Shown here one piece after another: positions 1 to 6,935 of a stretch of DNA of 56,275 nt. The notes under the pieces are model-generated. The model made no database searches. It was not told where the DNA came from and saw nothing but the letters and a program-made list of their open reading frames with translations. The position numbers were made by a program, and so were the translations under genes. Every line of letters starts with the position of its first letter. The stretch's first letter is position 1. Origin of the DNA: Methylococcaceae bacterium (GTDB taxonomy: Bacteria; Pseudomonadota; Gammaproteobacteria; Methylococcales; Methylomonadaceae); assembly GCA_007280895.1 (NCBI GenBank), contig QYQN01000055.1, forward strand, positions 1-56,275, written 5' to 3'.

Positions 1-1
1 A

Positions 2-199
2 TATGACGCCTATTTAAAAAGTATTGCCGAATACAGCGAAGCAAAAGCGACCTTGGATACAGCGTTTTTAGAGGGCAAAGCGGAAGGCGAAAAAGCCAAG
101 GCAATTGACGTTGCCAAAACAATGCTTATTAAAGGCTTTGATGTTGCCACCATTGCTGAAATTACCCAATTGCACGCGGCTGAAATTGAAGCGTTGTAG
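2..199 (+). CDS. 3' end of an Rpn-family (PD-(D/E)XK nuclease / putative transposase) gene
   Basis: The frame is open from base 2 to the TAG at 197-199, giving 65 residues of a protein whose start lies left of the window. The segment has a lysine/glutamate/glycine-rich helix (EGKAEGEKAK) followed by IAEITQLHAAEIEAL. That is the usual C-terminal tail of Rpn-type recombination-promoting nucleases, annotated as PD-(D/E)XK nuclease family transposases: a charged linker, then a small helical module. The catalytic nuclease domain is outside the window, so activity cannot be judged. Many members of this family are accessory and multicopy. The gene is followed by 168 bases without a gene before the carboxypeptidase. 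Confidence 0.75.
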   Translation, partial: YDAYLKSIAEYSEAKATLDTAFLEGKAEGEKAKAIDVAKTMLIKGFDVATIAEITQLHAAEIEAL

Positions 200-367
200 T
201 AAAATAATTGGCGTCAACCATGTACGTAGGTTTGCGCAGCGTTACGTTAAGATGTTACGTCACGTTTACGTGCTGCCCCTGTTTTAAATGATAACGAAAA
301 TAGCGCGAAATCGTTGGCATGTTACAATTACCGCAGTTAATCCGTTGATAATTTCCTTTAAAGAATA

Positions 368-1540
368 ATGATAACTTCTAACCATTTTATTACGTTTTTC
401 ATCTTATGTTTGCACCTGTTTGTTAATGCTGTGCACGCCGAAGAGGCTGATATTTCAGTCCCACCCGCCCCAGCAGTTGATGCGAGTGCCTATCTCCTAC
501 AAGATTTTCATACAGGTAAAATCCTGGCAGCTAATCATCAAGATGTAAAATTAGCCCCTGCAAGTTTGACTAAAATCATGACCGTCTATGTGGTCTTGCG
601 AGAGATTGCTAAGGGGCAATTACATTTAGATGATGTGGCAACTATCAGTCAGAAAGCGTGGGAAACTTCGGGTTCGCGTATGTTTTTGGAAGTCAATGCA
701 CAAGTGAAAGTTGAGGAGTTATTAAAGGGCGTCATTATTCAATCTGGAAATGATGCCAGCGTTGCTTTAGCAGAGCATGTGGCAGGAAATGAGCTTACCT
801 TTGCAGATATGATGAACCAACATGCAAAAAGACTAGGCATGATGAATAGTCATTTTAATAATAGTGACGGCTTACCTAGTCCAGATCATTACACAACTGC
901 ACAAGATTTAGCTATCTTAACTACCGCGTTAATTAAAGAATTTCCTGACTATTATCGTTGGTTTTCGCAAAAAGAATTCACCTATAACAATATTGTTCAA
1001 CATAATCGCAATAAATTATTGTCTCGCGATGAATCTGTAGATGGCGTAAAAACAGGATTTACCGACGATGCTGGGTATTGTTTGGTGGCGTCTGCGTTAA
1101 GAGAAAATATGCGTTTAATCTCGGTGGTTATGGGGGCTAAAAGTGCCAATGCGCGCGCGAACGAAAATCAAAATTTACTAAATTACGGCTTTCGTTTTTT
1201 TGAATCACATCGACTCTACGAGGCGCAAAAAACTTTGAGTGACGCTAGAGTGTGGAAGGGAAATGAACAAACCTTAGCCTTGGGGGTGTTTGAGGATATG
1301 TATGTAACTATTCCACGGCGTCATTACAATGATCTAAAAGCAGAAATTAATGTCGATAAAAAAATAATTGCGCCAATAAAAATAGGGCAAAAATTGGGCT
1401 CAATTACTGTAAAAATAAAAAATGATATTGTTGTTGAGAAAGAATTAGTCGCCTTAACAGCCATTGAACAAGGCAATATTGCTCGACGCCTCTACGATGG
1501 CGCAATGATGATGCTGGAGAAATCAGATGCTGGAAAATAA
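368..1540 (+). CDS. dacA: D-alanyl-D-alanine carboxypeptidase (PBP5/6 type, DacA/DacC family)
   Basis: Periplasmic serine D,D-carboxypeptidase that trims the terminal D-Ala from peptidoglycan pentapeptides. The 390-residue product starts with a signal peptide (hydrophobic residues about 6-20, cleavage near AVHA-EE). It carries the three penicillin-binding motifs in order: SLTK at 66-69 with the nucleophilic serine, SGN at 126-128 and KTG at 228-230. A C-terminal beta-rich domain follows, then a stretch that could be the amphipathic membrane anchor of the PBP5 family. The next gene, a D-amino-acid transaminase, overlaps its end by 14 bases, so the two are probably translated together. The dacA-ybeD neighbourhood is common in gammaproteobacteria. 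The exact paralogue (dacA or dacC) is not resolved. Confidence 0.93.
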   Translation: MITSNHFITFFILCLHLFVNAVHAEEADISVPPAPAVDASAYLLQDFHTGKILAANHQDVKLAPASLTKIMTVYVVLREIAKGQLHLDDVATISQKAWETSGSRMFLEVNAQVKVEELLKGVIIQSGNDASVALAEHVAGNELTFADMMNQHAKRLGMMNSHFNNSDGLPSPDHYTTAQDLAILTTALIKEFPDYYRWFSQKEFTYNNIVQHNRNKLLSRDESVDGVKTGFTDDAGYCLVASALRENMRLISVVMGAKSANARANENQNLLNYGFRFFESHRLYEAQKTLSDARVWKGNEQTLALGVFEDMYVTIPRRHYNDLKAEINVDKKIIAPIKIGQKLGSITVKIKNDIVVEKELVALTAIEQGNIARRLYDGAMMMLEKSDAGK

Positions 1541-2372
1541 AACAGTTTTTTTGAATGGGCAGTATTTACCGCTAAATGAAGCCAATATTTCAGTATTAGA
1601 CCGAGGCTTTCTTTTTGGTGATGGTATTTATGAAGTCATTCCCTCTTACTTAGGTCAGTTATTTCATTTTAAAGCCCATTTTGAGCGTCTTGAAGCAAGT
1701 TTACAGGTCATTCGCTTGGCAAATCCTTATTCTTACGATGAATGGCTTGCACTGTTAATGCCCTTAGTTGACGCAACAAAAAATGAATATATTTATTTGC
1801 AAATTACCCGTGGTGTAGTGCCAAAAAGGGATCATGCCTTTCCAGAAACTAGCGTTCCAACGGTGTTCGCAATGTGCTCACCTATTGTTGTTTTTCAAGG
1901 CCGAGAGACGGGAATTAAGGCGGTCACTATGGATGATAGCCGTTGGCAATTGTGTCATGCTAAAACAATTAATTTGTTAGCTAATATTTTGCATCGCCAA
2001 GCCGCGTTGGATGCAGGGACTGCGGAAGCCATTTTAGTTAAGGACGGCATTGTTACGGAAGGTGCTGCCAGTAATGTTTTTATCGTGACTGAAGGCGTGT
2101 TGATCACACCACCTAAAAGTAATGCAATACTGCCAGGGATAACGCGTGATGTGATTGTTAACTTAGCGCATGAAAAGCAACTAGCCTGTCGTGAAGAGTT
2201 TTTTACCTTAGCACAGCTTCAAGCCGCCGAAGAAATTTGGGTGACCAGTTCAACACGAGAAATTGTTCCCGTCATCGAATTGGACGGTGTGTGTGTTGGG
2301 AAAGGTTGTCCAGGCGCCGTTTGGGTGCAGATGGATGCAATTTTTCAAGCATATAAACAATCATTACAATGA
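1527..2372 (+). CDS. dat: D-amino-acid (D-alanine) transaminase, PLP fold type IV
   Basis: Interconverts D-alanine and D-glutamate with their keto acids, supplying D-amino acids for peptidoglycan. It has 281 residues, normal for the branched-chain/D-amino-acid class IV aminotransferases. The PLP lysine is K146 in HAKTINLL and the conserved glutamate is E178 in TEGAASNVF. These positions match the K145/E177 numbering of the Bacillus enzyme almost exactly, and LDRGFLFGDGIYEV near the N-terminus is also typical. It overlaps the upstream carboxypeptidase by 14 bases and the downstream ybeD-like gene by 4 (ATGA). Branched-chain aminotransferase or aminodeoxychorismate lyase are alternatives within the fold, but the residues and the cell-wall context favour D-amino-acid transaminase. 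Confidence 0.85.
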   Translation: MLENKTVFLNGQYLPLNEANISVLDRGFLFGDGIYEVIPSYLGQLFHFKAHFERLEASLQVIRLANPYSYDEWLALLMPLVDATKNEYIYLQITRGVVPKRDHAFPETSVPTVFAMCSPIVVFQGRETGIKAVTMDDSRWQLCHAKTINLLANILHRQAALDAGTAEAILVKDGIVTEGAASNVFIVTEGVLITPPKSNAILPGITRDVIVNLAHEKQLACREEFFTLAQLQAAEEIWVTSSTREIVPVIELDGVCVGKGCPGAVWVQMDAIFQAYKQSLQ

Positions 2373-2635
2373 ATCAAGAAGAAACTTTATTTGAGTTCCC
2401 CTGTCAATTTCCCATTAAGGCTATGGGGAAAAAAGAGAGTGCGCTCACAGAATTAGTCGTGGCTATTATTAATCGGCATGAGGCCTTAATATTTCATGAA
2501 ACAATCACCACGCGATTAAGTAAAGGGGGTAATTATTTGGCGGTCACCATTACCATTGAGGCCACCAGTAAAAAACAGCTGGATGCTATTTATCAGGGGT
2601 TAAGCGATCATCCTGATGTACTCGTGGCGTTATAG
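2369..2635 (+). CDS. ybeD: YbeD/DUF493 family protein
   Basis: Small cytosolic protein of 88 residues. FEFPCQFPIKAMGK near the start and the C-terminal SDHPDVLVAL are typical of the YbeD (DUF493) family, a ferredoxin-like alpha/beta fold. The molecular function of the family is not established; in E. coli the gene lies between dacA and lipB, and here it also follows a dacA-type gene. It overlaps the transaminase stop by 4 bases, so it is the last cistron of a dacA-dat-ybeD operon. No lipB or lipA follows; instead a hairpin and the convergent hypE gene come next. Confidence 0.85.
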   Translation: MNQEETLFEFPCQFPIKAMGKKESALTELVVAIINRHEALIFHETITTRLSKGGNYLAVTITIEATSKKQLDAIYQGLSDHPDVLVAL

Positions 2636-2651
2636 CCGAGTCTAATAAAAT

Positions 2652-2689
2652 GTAGGCTTTACTTGCGTTAGTTTTAACGCGGGACCTAC
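2652..2689. repeat. Two-level inverted repeat between convergent genes (possible bidirectional terminator or REP-like element)
   Basis: The outer arms GTAGG (2652-2656) and CCTAC (2685-2689) enclose a perfect inner hairpin, GCGTTA (2665-2670) and TAACGC (2675-2680), with a 4-base loop. It occupies most of the 67-base gap between the stops of the ybeD-like gene and hypE. The position suits a bidirectional terminator, but there is no clear T-run on either strand, so a repeated palindromic element is equally possible. Confidence 0.5.
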
Positions 2690-2702
2690 GTCACACTAAA
2701 AC

Positions 2703-3749
2703 TTAGCAGATTCGTGGTAGTTGCTCGCCAGAGAGTAATTCCAACACGCGATGACTGCCTAAATGCGTTTTAATACTTACCCGCCCTCGGTCGTGCTTTG
2801 CAGTAACTGTACCAATGTGGCGGGCATAGTGGCTAAGTGGATTTGCCTGCAATACCTTAAGCATTTGTGCAGTCTGTGCTTCAGGAATAAATAGTACGCA
2901 GCAGCCTTCATTAGCAATATAGAGCGGGTCAAGTCCTAAAATATCACAGGCACTTTGCACATCGTCTTGGATAGGAATCGTTTTTTCAAGTATTTCAAAT
3001 TCACATGCTGACGCGGTGGCTAATTCAATCAAGCCACTTGCTAATCCACCGCGCGTTAAATCCCTTAAACAATGAATATCAAGCGCTTTTTCAAGTAAGT
3101 TAGTAATTAATCCAGAAAGATCATTGCAATCGCTAATTATTTTATGATTAAAGCGAATGCCTTCACGTTCCAGCATGATGGCAATGCCATGTCTGGCAAT
3201 ATCGTTGCTTAAAATAATACTATCGCCAGGCTGAATTTGCTTTGGGTCAATGACTTGGTTATGAGTAATTATGCCAATGCCCGCAGTATTAATAAAAATC
3301 CCATCTCCTTTCCCCTTATCAACCACTTTAGTATCGCCTGTAATAATCGCTGCGCCCGCGTGTGCAGCGGTGGCTTGCATGGACGCTACAATTCGTTTTA
3401 AGTCCGTAATTGGAAAACCTTCCTCTAAAATAAAGGAGCAACTTAGATACAGTGGTTTTGCACCACTCATTGCCAAATCGTTGAGGGTGCCACAAACAGC
3501 TAGTTGACCAATATCCCCGCCAGGGAAAAAAATGGGATTAATCACATAGGAATCTGTGGTGAAGGCTAATTTACCCGTATTGACGGTAAATACTGTGCTG
3601 TCATGATTTTGATTTAACAGTGGATTAGTGAATTCAGGCTGAATAATTGTGCTAAGTAGTTGCTGCATAAGGCGACCGCCACCACCGTGTGCCATGGTGA
3701 TGTGCTCATAAGGTAAAGGGATTGGGCAGTGTAGTTGGGATGCACTCAT
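2703..3749 (-). CDS. hypE: HypE, hydrogenase maturation carbamoyl dehydratase
   Basis: HypE receives a carbamoyl group from HypF on its C-terminal cysteine and dehydrates it with ATP to a thiocyanate, the source of the CN ligands of [NiFe] hydrogenase. The 348-residue protein has the PurM-like ATP-binding pattern: MAHGGGGRLM near residue 19, TGDTKVVDKGKGDG in the middle and RDLTRGGLASGL in the second half. It ends in PRIC, so the essential terminal cysteine is present. It looks intact. It stands alone: no hypABCDF or hydrogenase structural gene is in the window, and its neighbours are a cell-wall operon and pilM. Partners are presumably elsewhere. AIR-synthase relatives such as PurM or SelD are excluded by the PRIC terminus. 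Confidence 0.92.
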   Translation of the reverse strand: MSASQLHCPIPLPYEHITMAHGGGGRLMQQLLSTIIQPEFTNPLLNQNHDSTVFTVNTGKLAFTTDSYVINPIFFPGGDIGQLAVCGTLNDLAMSGAKPLYLSCSFILEEGFPITDLKRIVASMQATAAHAGAAIITGDTKVVDKGKGDGIFINTAGIGIITHNQVIDPKQIQPGDSIILSNDIARHGIAIMLEREGIRFNHKIISDCNDLSGLITNLLEKALDIHCLRDLTRGGLASGLIELATASACEFEILEKTIPIQDDVQSACDILGLDPLYIANEGCCVLFIPEAQTAQMLKVLQANPLSHYARHIGTVTAKHDRGRVSIKTHLGSHRVLELLSGEQLPRIC

Positions 3750-4054
3750 AAGCTTGGGTCAGTATAAAAATATTTGCGTGGAAGAGAATAAAACACCCTA
3801 GATGCAGGCATCGAGGCGGTTTTTTTGAAGTACTGGTTTAGGATTGTGCTAACTTAAATCAGCACTAAGCAGTAATTTTAACGTTAACATGCCCTTAATC
3901 GTAAGGGTTAAAATTTTAGCAGCAAATAAAAACCCTACTATACTTTTAAGCATAATGAACAAGAGTCATCGACCGCAAGCTGTCGGCGGATGCAGTCAGT
4001 GTGAATTGAAACATAATAAATAATTTAAAACTGTGAATTTTTGTAAGGTAGCGT
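3750..4054. other. 305-base divergent intergenic region, hypE / pilM
   Basis: The region separates the divergent starts of hypE and pilM. It contains a perfect hairpin, CCCTTA (3892-3897) and TAAGGG (3902-3907) with loop ATCG, and a sigma-70-like promoter pointing at pilM. A 44-codon frame at 3889-4023 has no ribosome binding site and I treat it as chance. Nothing else is recognisable. Confidence 0.6.
3916..3944 (+). promoter_or_regulatory. Candidate sigma-70 promoter for pilMNOPQ
   Basis: TTAGCA (3916-3921; 4 of 6 to TTGACA) is followed after 17 bases by TATACT (3939-3944; 5 of 6 to TATAAT). Transcription would begin near 3951 and leave a leader of about 100 bases before pilM. The hairpin at 3892-3907 lies just upstream of the -35 box. 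Confidence 0.45.
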
Positions 4055-5119
4055 ATGAACTGGTTGAGTCCTAAGCATAATGCAGTATTAAGTATTGATA
4101 TAAGTACTGCGGCAGTTAAATTATTGGAATTAAGTCGTCAAGGTTCCTCAGGATATCGTGTGGAGAGTTATGCGGTTGCACCTTTACCTAAAGATGCTGT
4201 CATTGATAAAAATATCACCAATACAAATTTAATTGCAGAGAGCATTAAATTAGCCTTGAAATATTCGGGTTCAAAATTAAAGCAAGCAACAGTTGCTGTT
4301 TCAGATTCGGTGGTAATGACTAAAATCATCACCCTAGATGCTTCCTTAAATGACGATGAAATGGAAGAAAGGATTATGATTGAAGCCGATCAATATGTGC
4401 CTTATCCACTTAATGAAGTTAATTTTGATTTTGAAGTACAAAAAGTAAATGACGCAAACCCTGCACTGGTCGATGTATTGTTGGCCGCTTCAAGAAAAGA
4501 GAATATTGATCATCGGGTCGAGGCACTTGCGAAAGCAGGGTTAAAAGCTGAAATAGTTGATGTTGAATCCTTCGCCATGGAGCACGCCTTTTCTTTAATT
4601 GCTGATCAATATACCGATGCTTTGACAAACCACACAGTGGCCATTGTTGACGTGGGGGCGAGCATGACCACGTTGCATGTGTTGTATCAGGGCAGAACAA
4701 TTTATACGCGCGAACAAGGCTTTGGAGGCAAGCAGTTAACAGAAGAAATTCAGCGGCGCTATGGTTTGTCTTATGAGGAGGCGGGCCTAGCAAAAAGGCA
4801 TGGCGGTTTGCCAGATAATTATGTCGTCGATGTCTTAGAACCTTTTAAACGTGCCATGGTGCAGCAGGTACAACGAGCCTTGCAATTTTTTGTCTCGTCA
4901 AACATTGATCGTAAAGTAGACAGTGTGATTTTGGCAGGTGGCTGCGCCTCCATTGAGGGCGTGGATCAGTTGGTGGAAAAAAGCCTAGGCATTCCAGCGT
5001 ATATCGCCAATCCCTTTGCCTCTATGAGCCTGTCTAGTAAAGTTAAGAAGTTGAGTATTAACAACGATGCCCCTGCCTTGATGATTGCCTGTGGATTAGC
5101 AATGAGAGGAATAAATTAA
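4055..5119 (+). CDS. pilM: Type IV pilus assembly protein PilM (actin-like)
   Basis: Cytoplasmic actin-like ATP-binding protein that binds the N-terminal tail of PilN and links the pilus alignment complex to the motor side. The 354 residues show the PilM/FtsA-type pattern: LSIDISTAAVKLLELS at the N-terminus (phosphate 1), AIVDVGASMTTLHVL in the middle (phosphate 2) and ILAGGCASIEGVDQL near the C-terminus (adenosine loop). It is first in pilMNOPQ and its stop overlaps the pilN start by one base (TAATG). Gene order and length are those of the standard type IVa pilus cluster. Confidence 0.95.
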   Translation: MNWLSPKHNAVLSIDISTAAVKLLELSRQGSSGYRVESYAVAPLPKDAVIDKNITNTNLIAESIKLALKYSGSKLKQATVAVSDSVVMTKIITLDASLNDDEMEERIMIEADQYVPYPLNEVNFDFEVQKVNDANPALVDVLLAASRKENIDHRVEALAKAGLKAEIVDVESFAMEHAFSLIADQYTDALTNHTVAIVDVGASMTTLHVLYQGRTIYTREQGFGGKQLTEEIQRRYGLSYEEAGLAKRHGGLPDNYVVDVLEPFKRAMVQQVQRALQFFVSSNIDRKVDSVILAGGCASIEGVDQLVEKSLGIPAYIANPFASMSLSSKVKKLSINNDAPALMIACGLAMRGIN

Positions 5120-5691
5120 TGGTAAAAATAAATTTATTGCCTTGGCGAGAAGCCCTGCGAAAAAAAAAGCAAATAGATTTTTTTATTGCTTTAGGGCTGA
5201 CCTTGTTAGCGGTGATTGTTATGGTTGTCGTTATTCATGTTTATATTGACCGATTAGTGGCGTATCAAAATCAACGCAATCAAATACTCACTGACGAAAT
5301 TGTTTTGCTCGATAAAAACATTGTGTCTATTAAAAATATCGAAGTAAAAAAACAAAAGTTATTAGCAAAAATTGGCTTAATTCAGCAGTTGCAAAGGAGT
5401 CGTCCAGAGATCGTCCATTTGTTTGATGAAATTCCTAAACTGACGCCGCAAGGTGTTTATCTTAAAAAAATTACTCAAACTAATAACAGTATTATTTTTG
5501 AAGGTAATTCTGAATCTAATGCCAATATCCCCGCGTTTATGAAAGCTATTGAAGATTCGGCATGGTTTGACTTCCCTGTGTTAGAGATAATCAAATCAAC
5601 CAATAGCACTACGTCAGGTGAAGCGAGTGATTTCATTTTACGTGCAGAACAGTCATATAAAGAACAGCACATTACATCTGGAAAGGAATAA
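5119..5691 (+). CDS. pilN: Type IV pilus assembly protein PilN
   Basis: Bitopic inner-membrane protein of the pilus alignment complex. It starts with the conserved PilM-binding peptide INLLPWREA (residues 4-12), followed by one transmembrane segment at about 22-42. A coiled-coil-prone stretch (about 50-95) leads to a periplasmic ferredoxin-like domain with LTPQGVYLKKI. It has 190 residues, normal for PilN. It is coupled to pilM by a one-base overlap, and pilO follows after 3 bases. Confidence 0.95.
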   Translation: MVKINLLPWREALRKKKQIDFFIALGLTLLAVIVMVVVIHVYIDRLVAYQNQRNQILTDEIVLLDKNIVSIKNIEVKKQKLLAKIGLIQQLQRSRPEIVHLFDEIPKLTPQGVYLKKITQTNNSIIFEGNSESNANIPAFMKAIEDSAWFDFPVLEIIKSTNSTTSGEASDFILRAEQSYKEQHITSGKE

Positions 5692-5694
5692 CTG

Positions 5695-6342
5695 ATGAAT
5701 CTTTCGGAAGTTAATTGGGATATTAATGCAGTGGGCTCATGGCCTACGCCCGTTAAAGTGATGGTACTTAGTGTCGTGGGCATAGTGAGTTTCATCATTG
5801 GCTTATATTTTGATACCTATACCCAACTAGATGCGTTGAACGGGTTGGAAAAAAAAGAACTTGAATTGAAATTGTCTTTCGAGAATAAGCAAAAACAAAC
5901 GGTAAATTTAGAAGATTACCAAAAGCAATTATTGGAAATTGAAGCGCAATTACAAGAGATGATTCGTCTCATGCCAGTGCAAGAAGAATTGGCAAATTTA
6001 CTCTCTGATATTTCCAGAGCGGGCGTATCCAGTGGACTAAAGTTTCGCTTATTTAAGCCTGCCCCTACGGTAGCAAAAGACTTTTATTCAGAGTTACCAA
6101 TAAATATTGAAGTGGTTGGACGATACGAGGAGCTGGGTCTGTTTGTTAGTGGTTTATCCATGTTACCAAGAATTGTAACGCTTCATGATGTGAGTTTAGT
6201 GGTCGAAGGGCAAGAGCGTAAGCAAAACACGGCTGACGGGCTAATGGTGATGACGGCAACAGTAAAAACGTATAATGAACGTAACGAAGCCGTTTTATTA
6301 CCTAATAACAAGACATTAAAGACAAAAGGATGGATCAAGTGA
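5695..6342 (+). CDS. pilO: Type IV pilus assembly protein PilO
   Basis: Inner-membrane partner of PilN. The 215-residue protein has a short cytosolic start, one membrane helix at about 21-40 and a long charged helix at about 45-100 rich in K/E/Q (KKELELKLSFENKQKQ). It ends with a periplasmic ferredoxin-like domain containing LPINIEVVGRYEELG, a signature of PilO. AAAGGAA lies just upstream of the ATG. It overlaps pilP by 13 bases. Confidence 0.95.
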   Translation: MNLSEVNWDINAVGSWPTPVKVMVLSVVGIVSFIIGLYFDTYTQLDALNGLEKKELELKLSFENKQKQTVNLEDYQKQLLEIEAQLQEMIRLMPVQEELANLLSDISRAGVSSGLKFRLFKPAPTVAKDFYSELPINIEVVGRYEELGLFVSGLSMLPRIVTLHDVSLVVEGQERKQNTADGLMVMTATVKTYNERNEAVLLPNNKTLKTKGWIK

Positions 6343-6923
6343 GTTCCTTCGTGGCAAGTATTGACGGGTTGGTTAATAAATATCCCGCGTATAAGATTGG
6401 GGCTGGAGTGGTGTGTGCTGTCGTACTAATTAGCTGGTTATCATCAGTCGTAACAAACGATCCCGACTTTTCAGATTTAACAGCCTATATTCAGCAGGTT
6501 AAGAGTCGACCTAAAGGAAAAATAGAACACTTACCCAGCGTTAAAACGATTGATCCTTTTATCTTTAATCCTAAAGCGTCGCGTGATCCTTTCAAACCAT
6601 TTCAGCAATATAGCGTTGATAATAAAAATGAGGCAGTGTCCAGCGGTTTAAGGCCAGATATGCATCGAAAAAAAGAAGCCTTAGAAGCATTTCCTGTCGA
6701 TACGTTAAAGATGGTGGGTACAGTAAAACGTAACAACGGTCTTTGGGCGTTAATTAAAGCAAATGACAATACGATTTATCGCGTAACGATCGGAAATTAT
6801 ATGGGCAGAAATTATGGAAAAATTATTAACATCAGTGCAAATCTGATTGAGATTAAAGAGTTAGTGTCAGATAAACAGGTTGGATGGCGAGAGCAGTCAG
6901 TTCAATTAGCCTTAACAGAGTGA
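6330..6923 (+). CDS. pilP: Type IV pilus assembly protein PilP
   Basis: PilP normally is an inner-membrane lipoprotein that connects PilN/PilO to the PilQ secretin. This 197-residue copy has an N-terminal hydrophobic segment (about 22-40) and the family's FIFNPKASRDPFKPF motif followed by a beta-sandwich with LKMVGTVKRNNGLWALI. The usual lipobox cysteine is not obvious; the only early cysteine (GVVCAVVL) lies inside the hydrophobic segment and could be the lipidation site or simply part of a membrane anchor. It starts inside the end of pilO and ends 12 bases before pilQ. Confidence 0.92.
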   Translation: MDQVSSFVASIDGLVNKYPAYKIGAGVVCAVVLISWLSSVVTNDPDFSDLTAYIQQVKSRPKGKIEHLPSVKTIDPFIFNPKASRDPFKPFQQYSVDNKNEAVSSGLRPDMHRKKEALEAFPVDTLKMVGTVKRNNGLWALIKANDNTIYRVTIGNYMGRNYGKIINISANLIEIKELVSDKQVGWREQSVQLALTE

Positions 6924-6935
6924 TTTGAGGACAAA

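Noticed and set aside
105-287. 60-residue frame at the left edge
   Set aside because: It overlaps the Rpn tail in another frame; only the frame ending at 199 looks like a protein family.
3889-4023. 44-codon frame upstream of pilM
   Set aside because: It lacks a ribosome binding site and overlaps the promoter and hairpin for pilM; no recognisable composition of a protein.
4419-4793. 124-residue minus-strand frame within pilM
   Set aside because: Antisense to a conserved gene, with no ribosome binding site.
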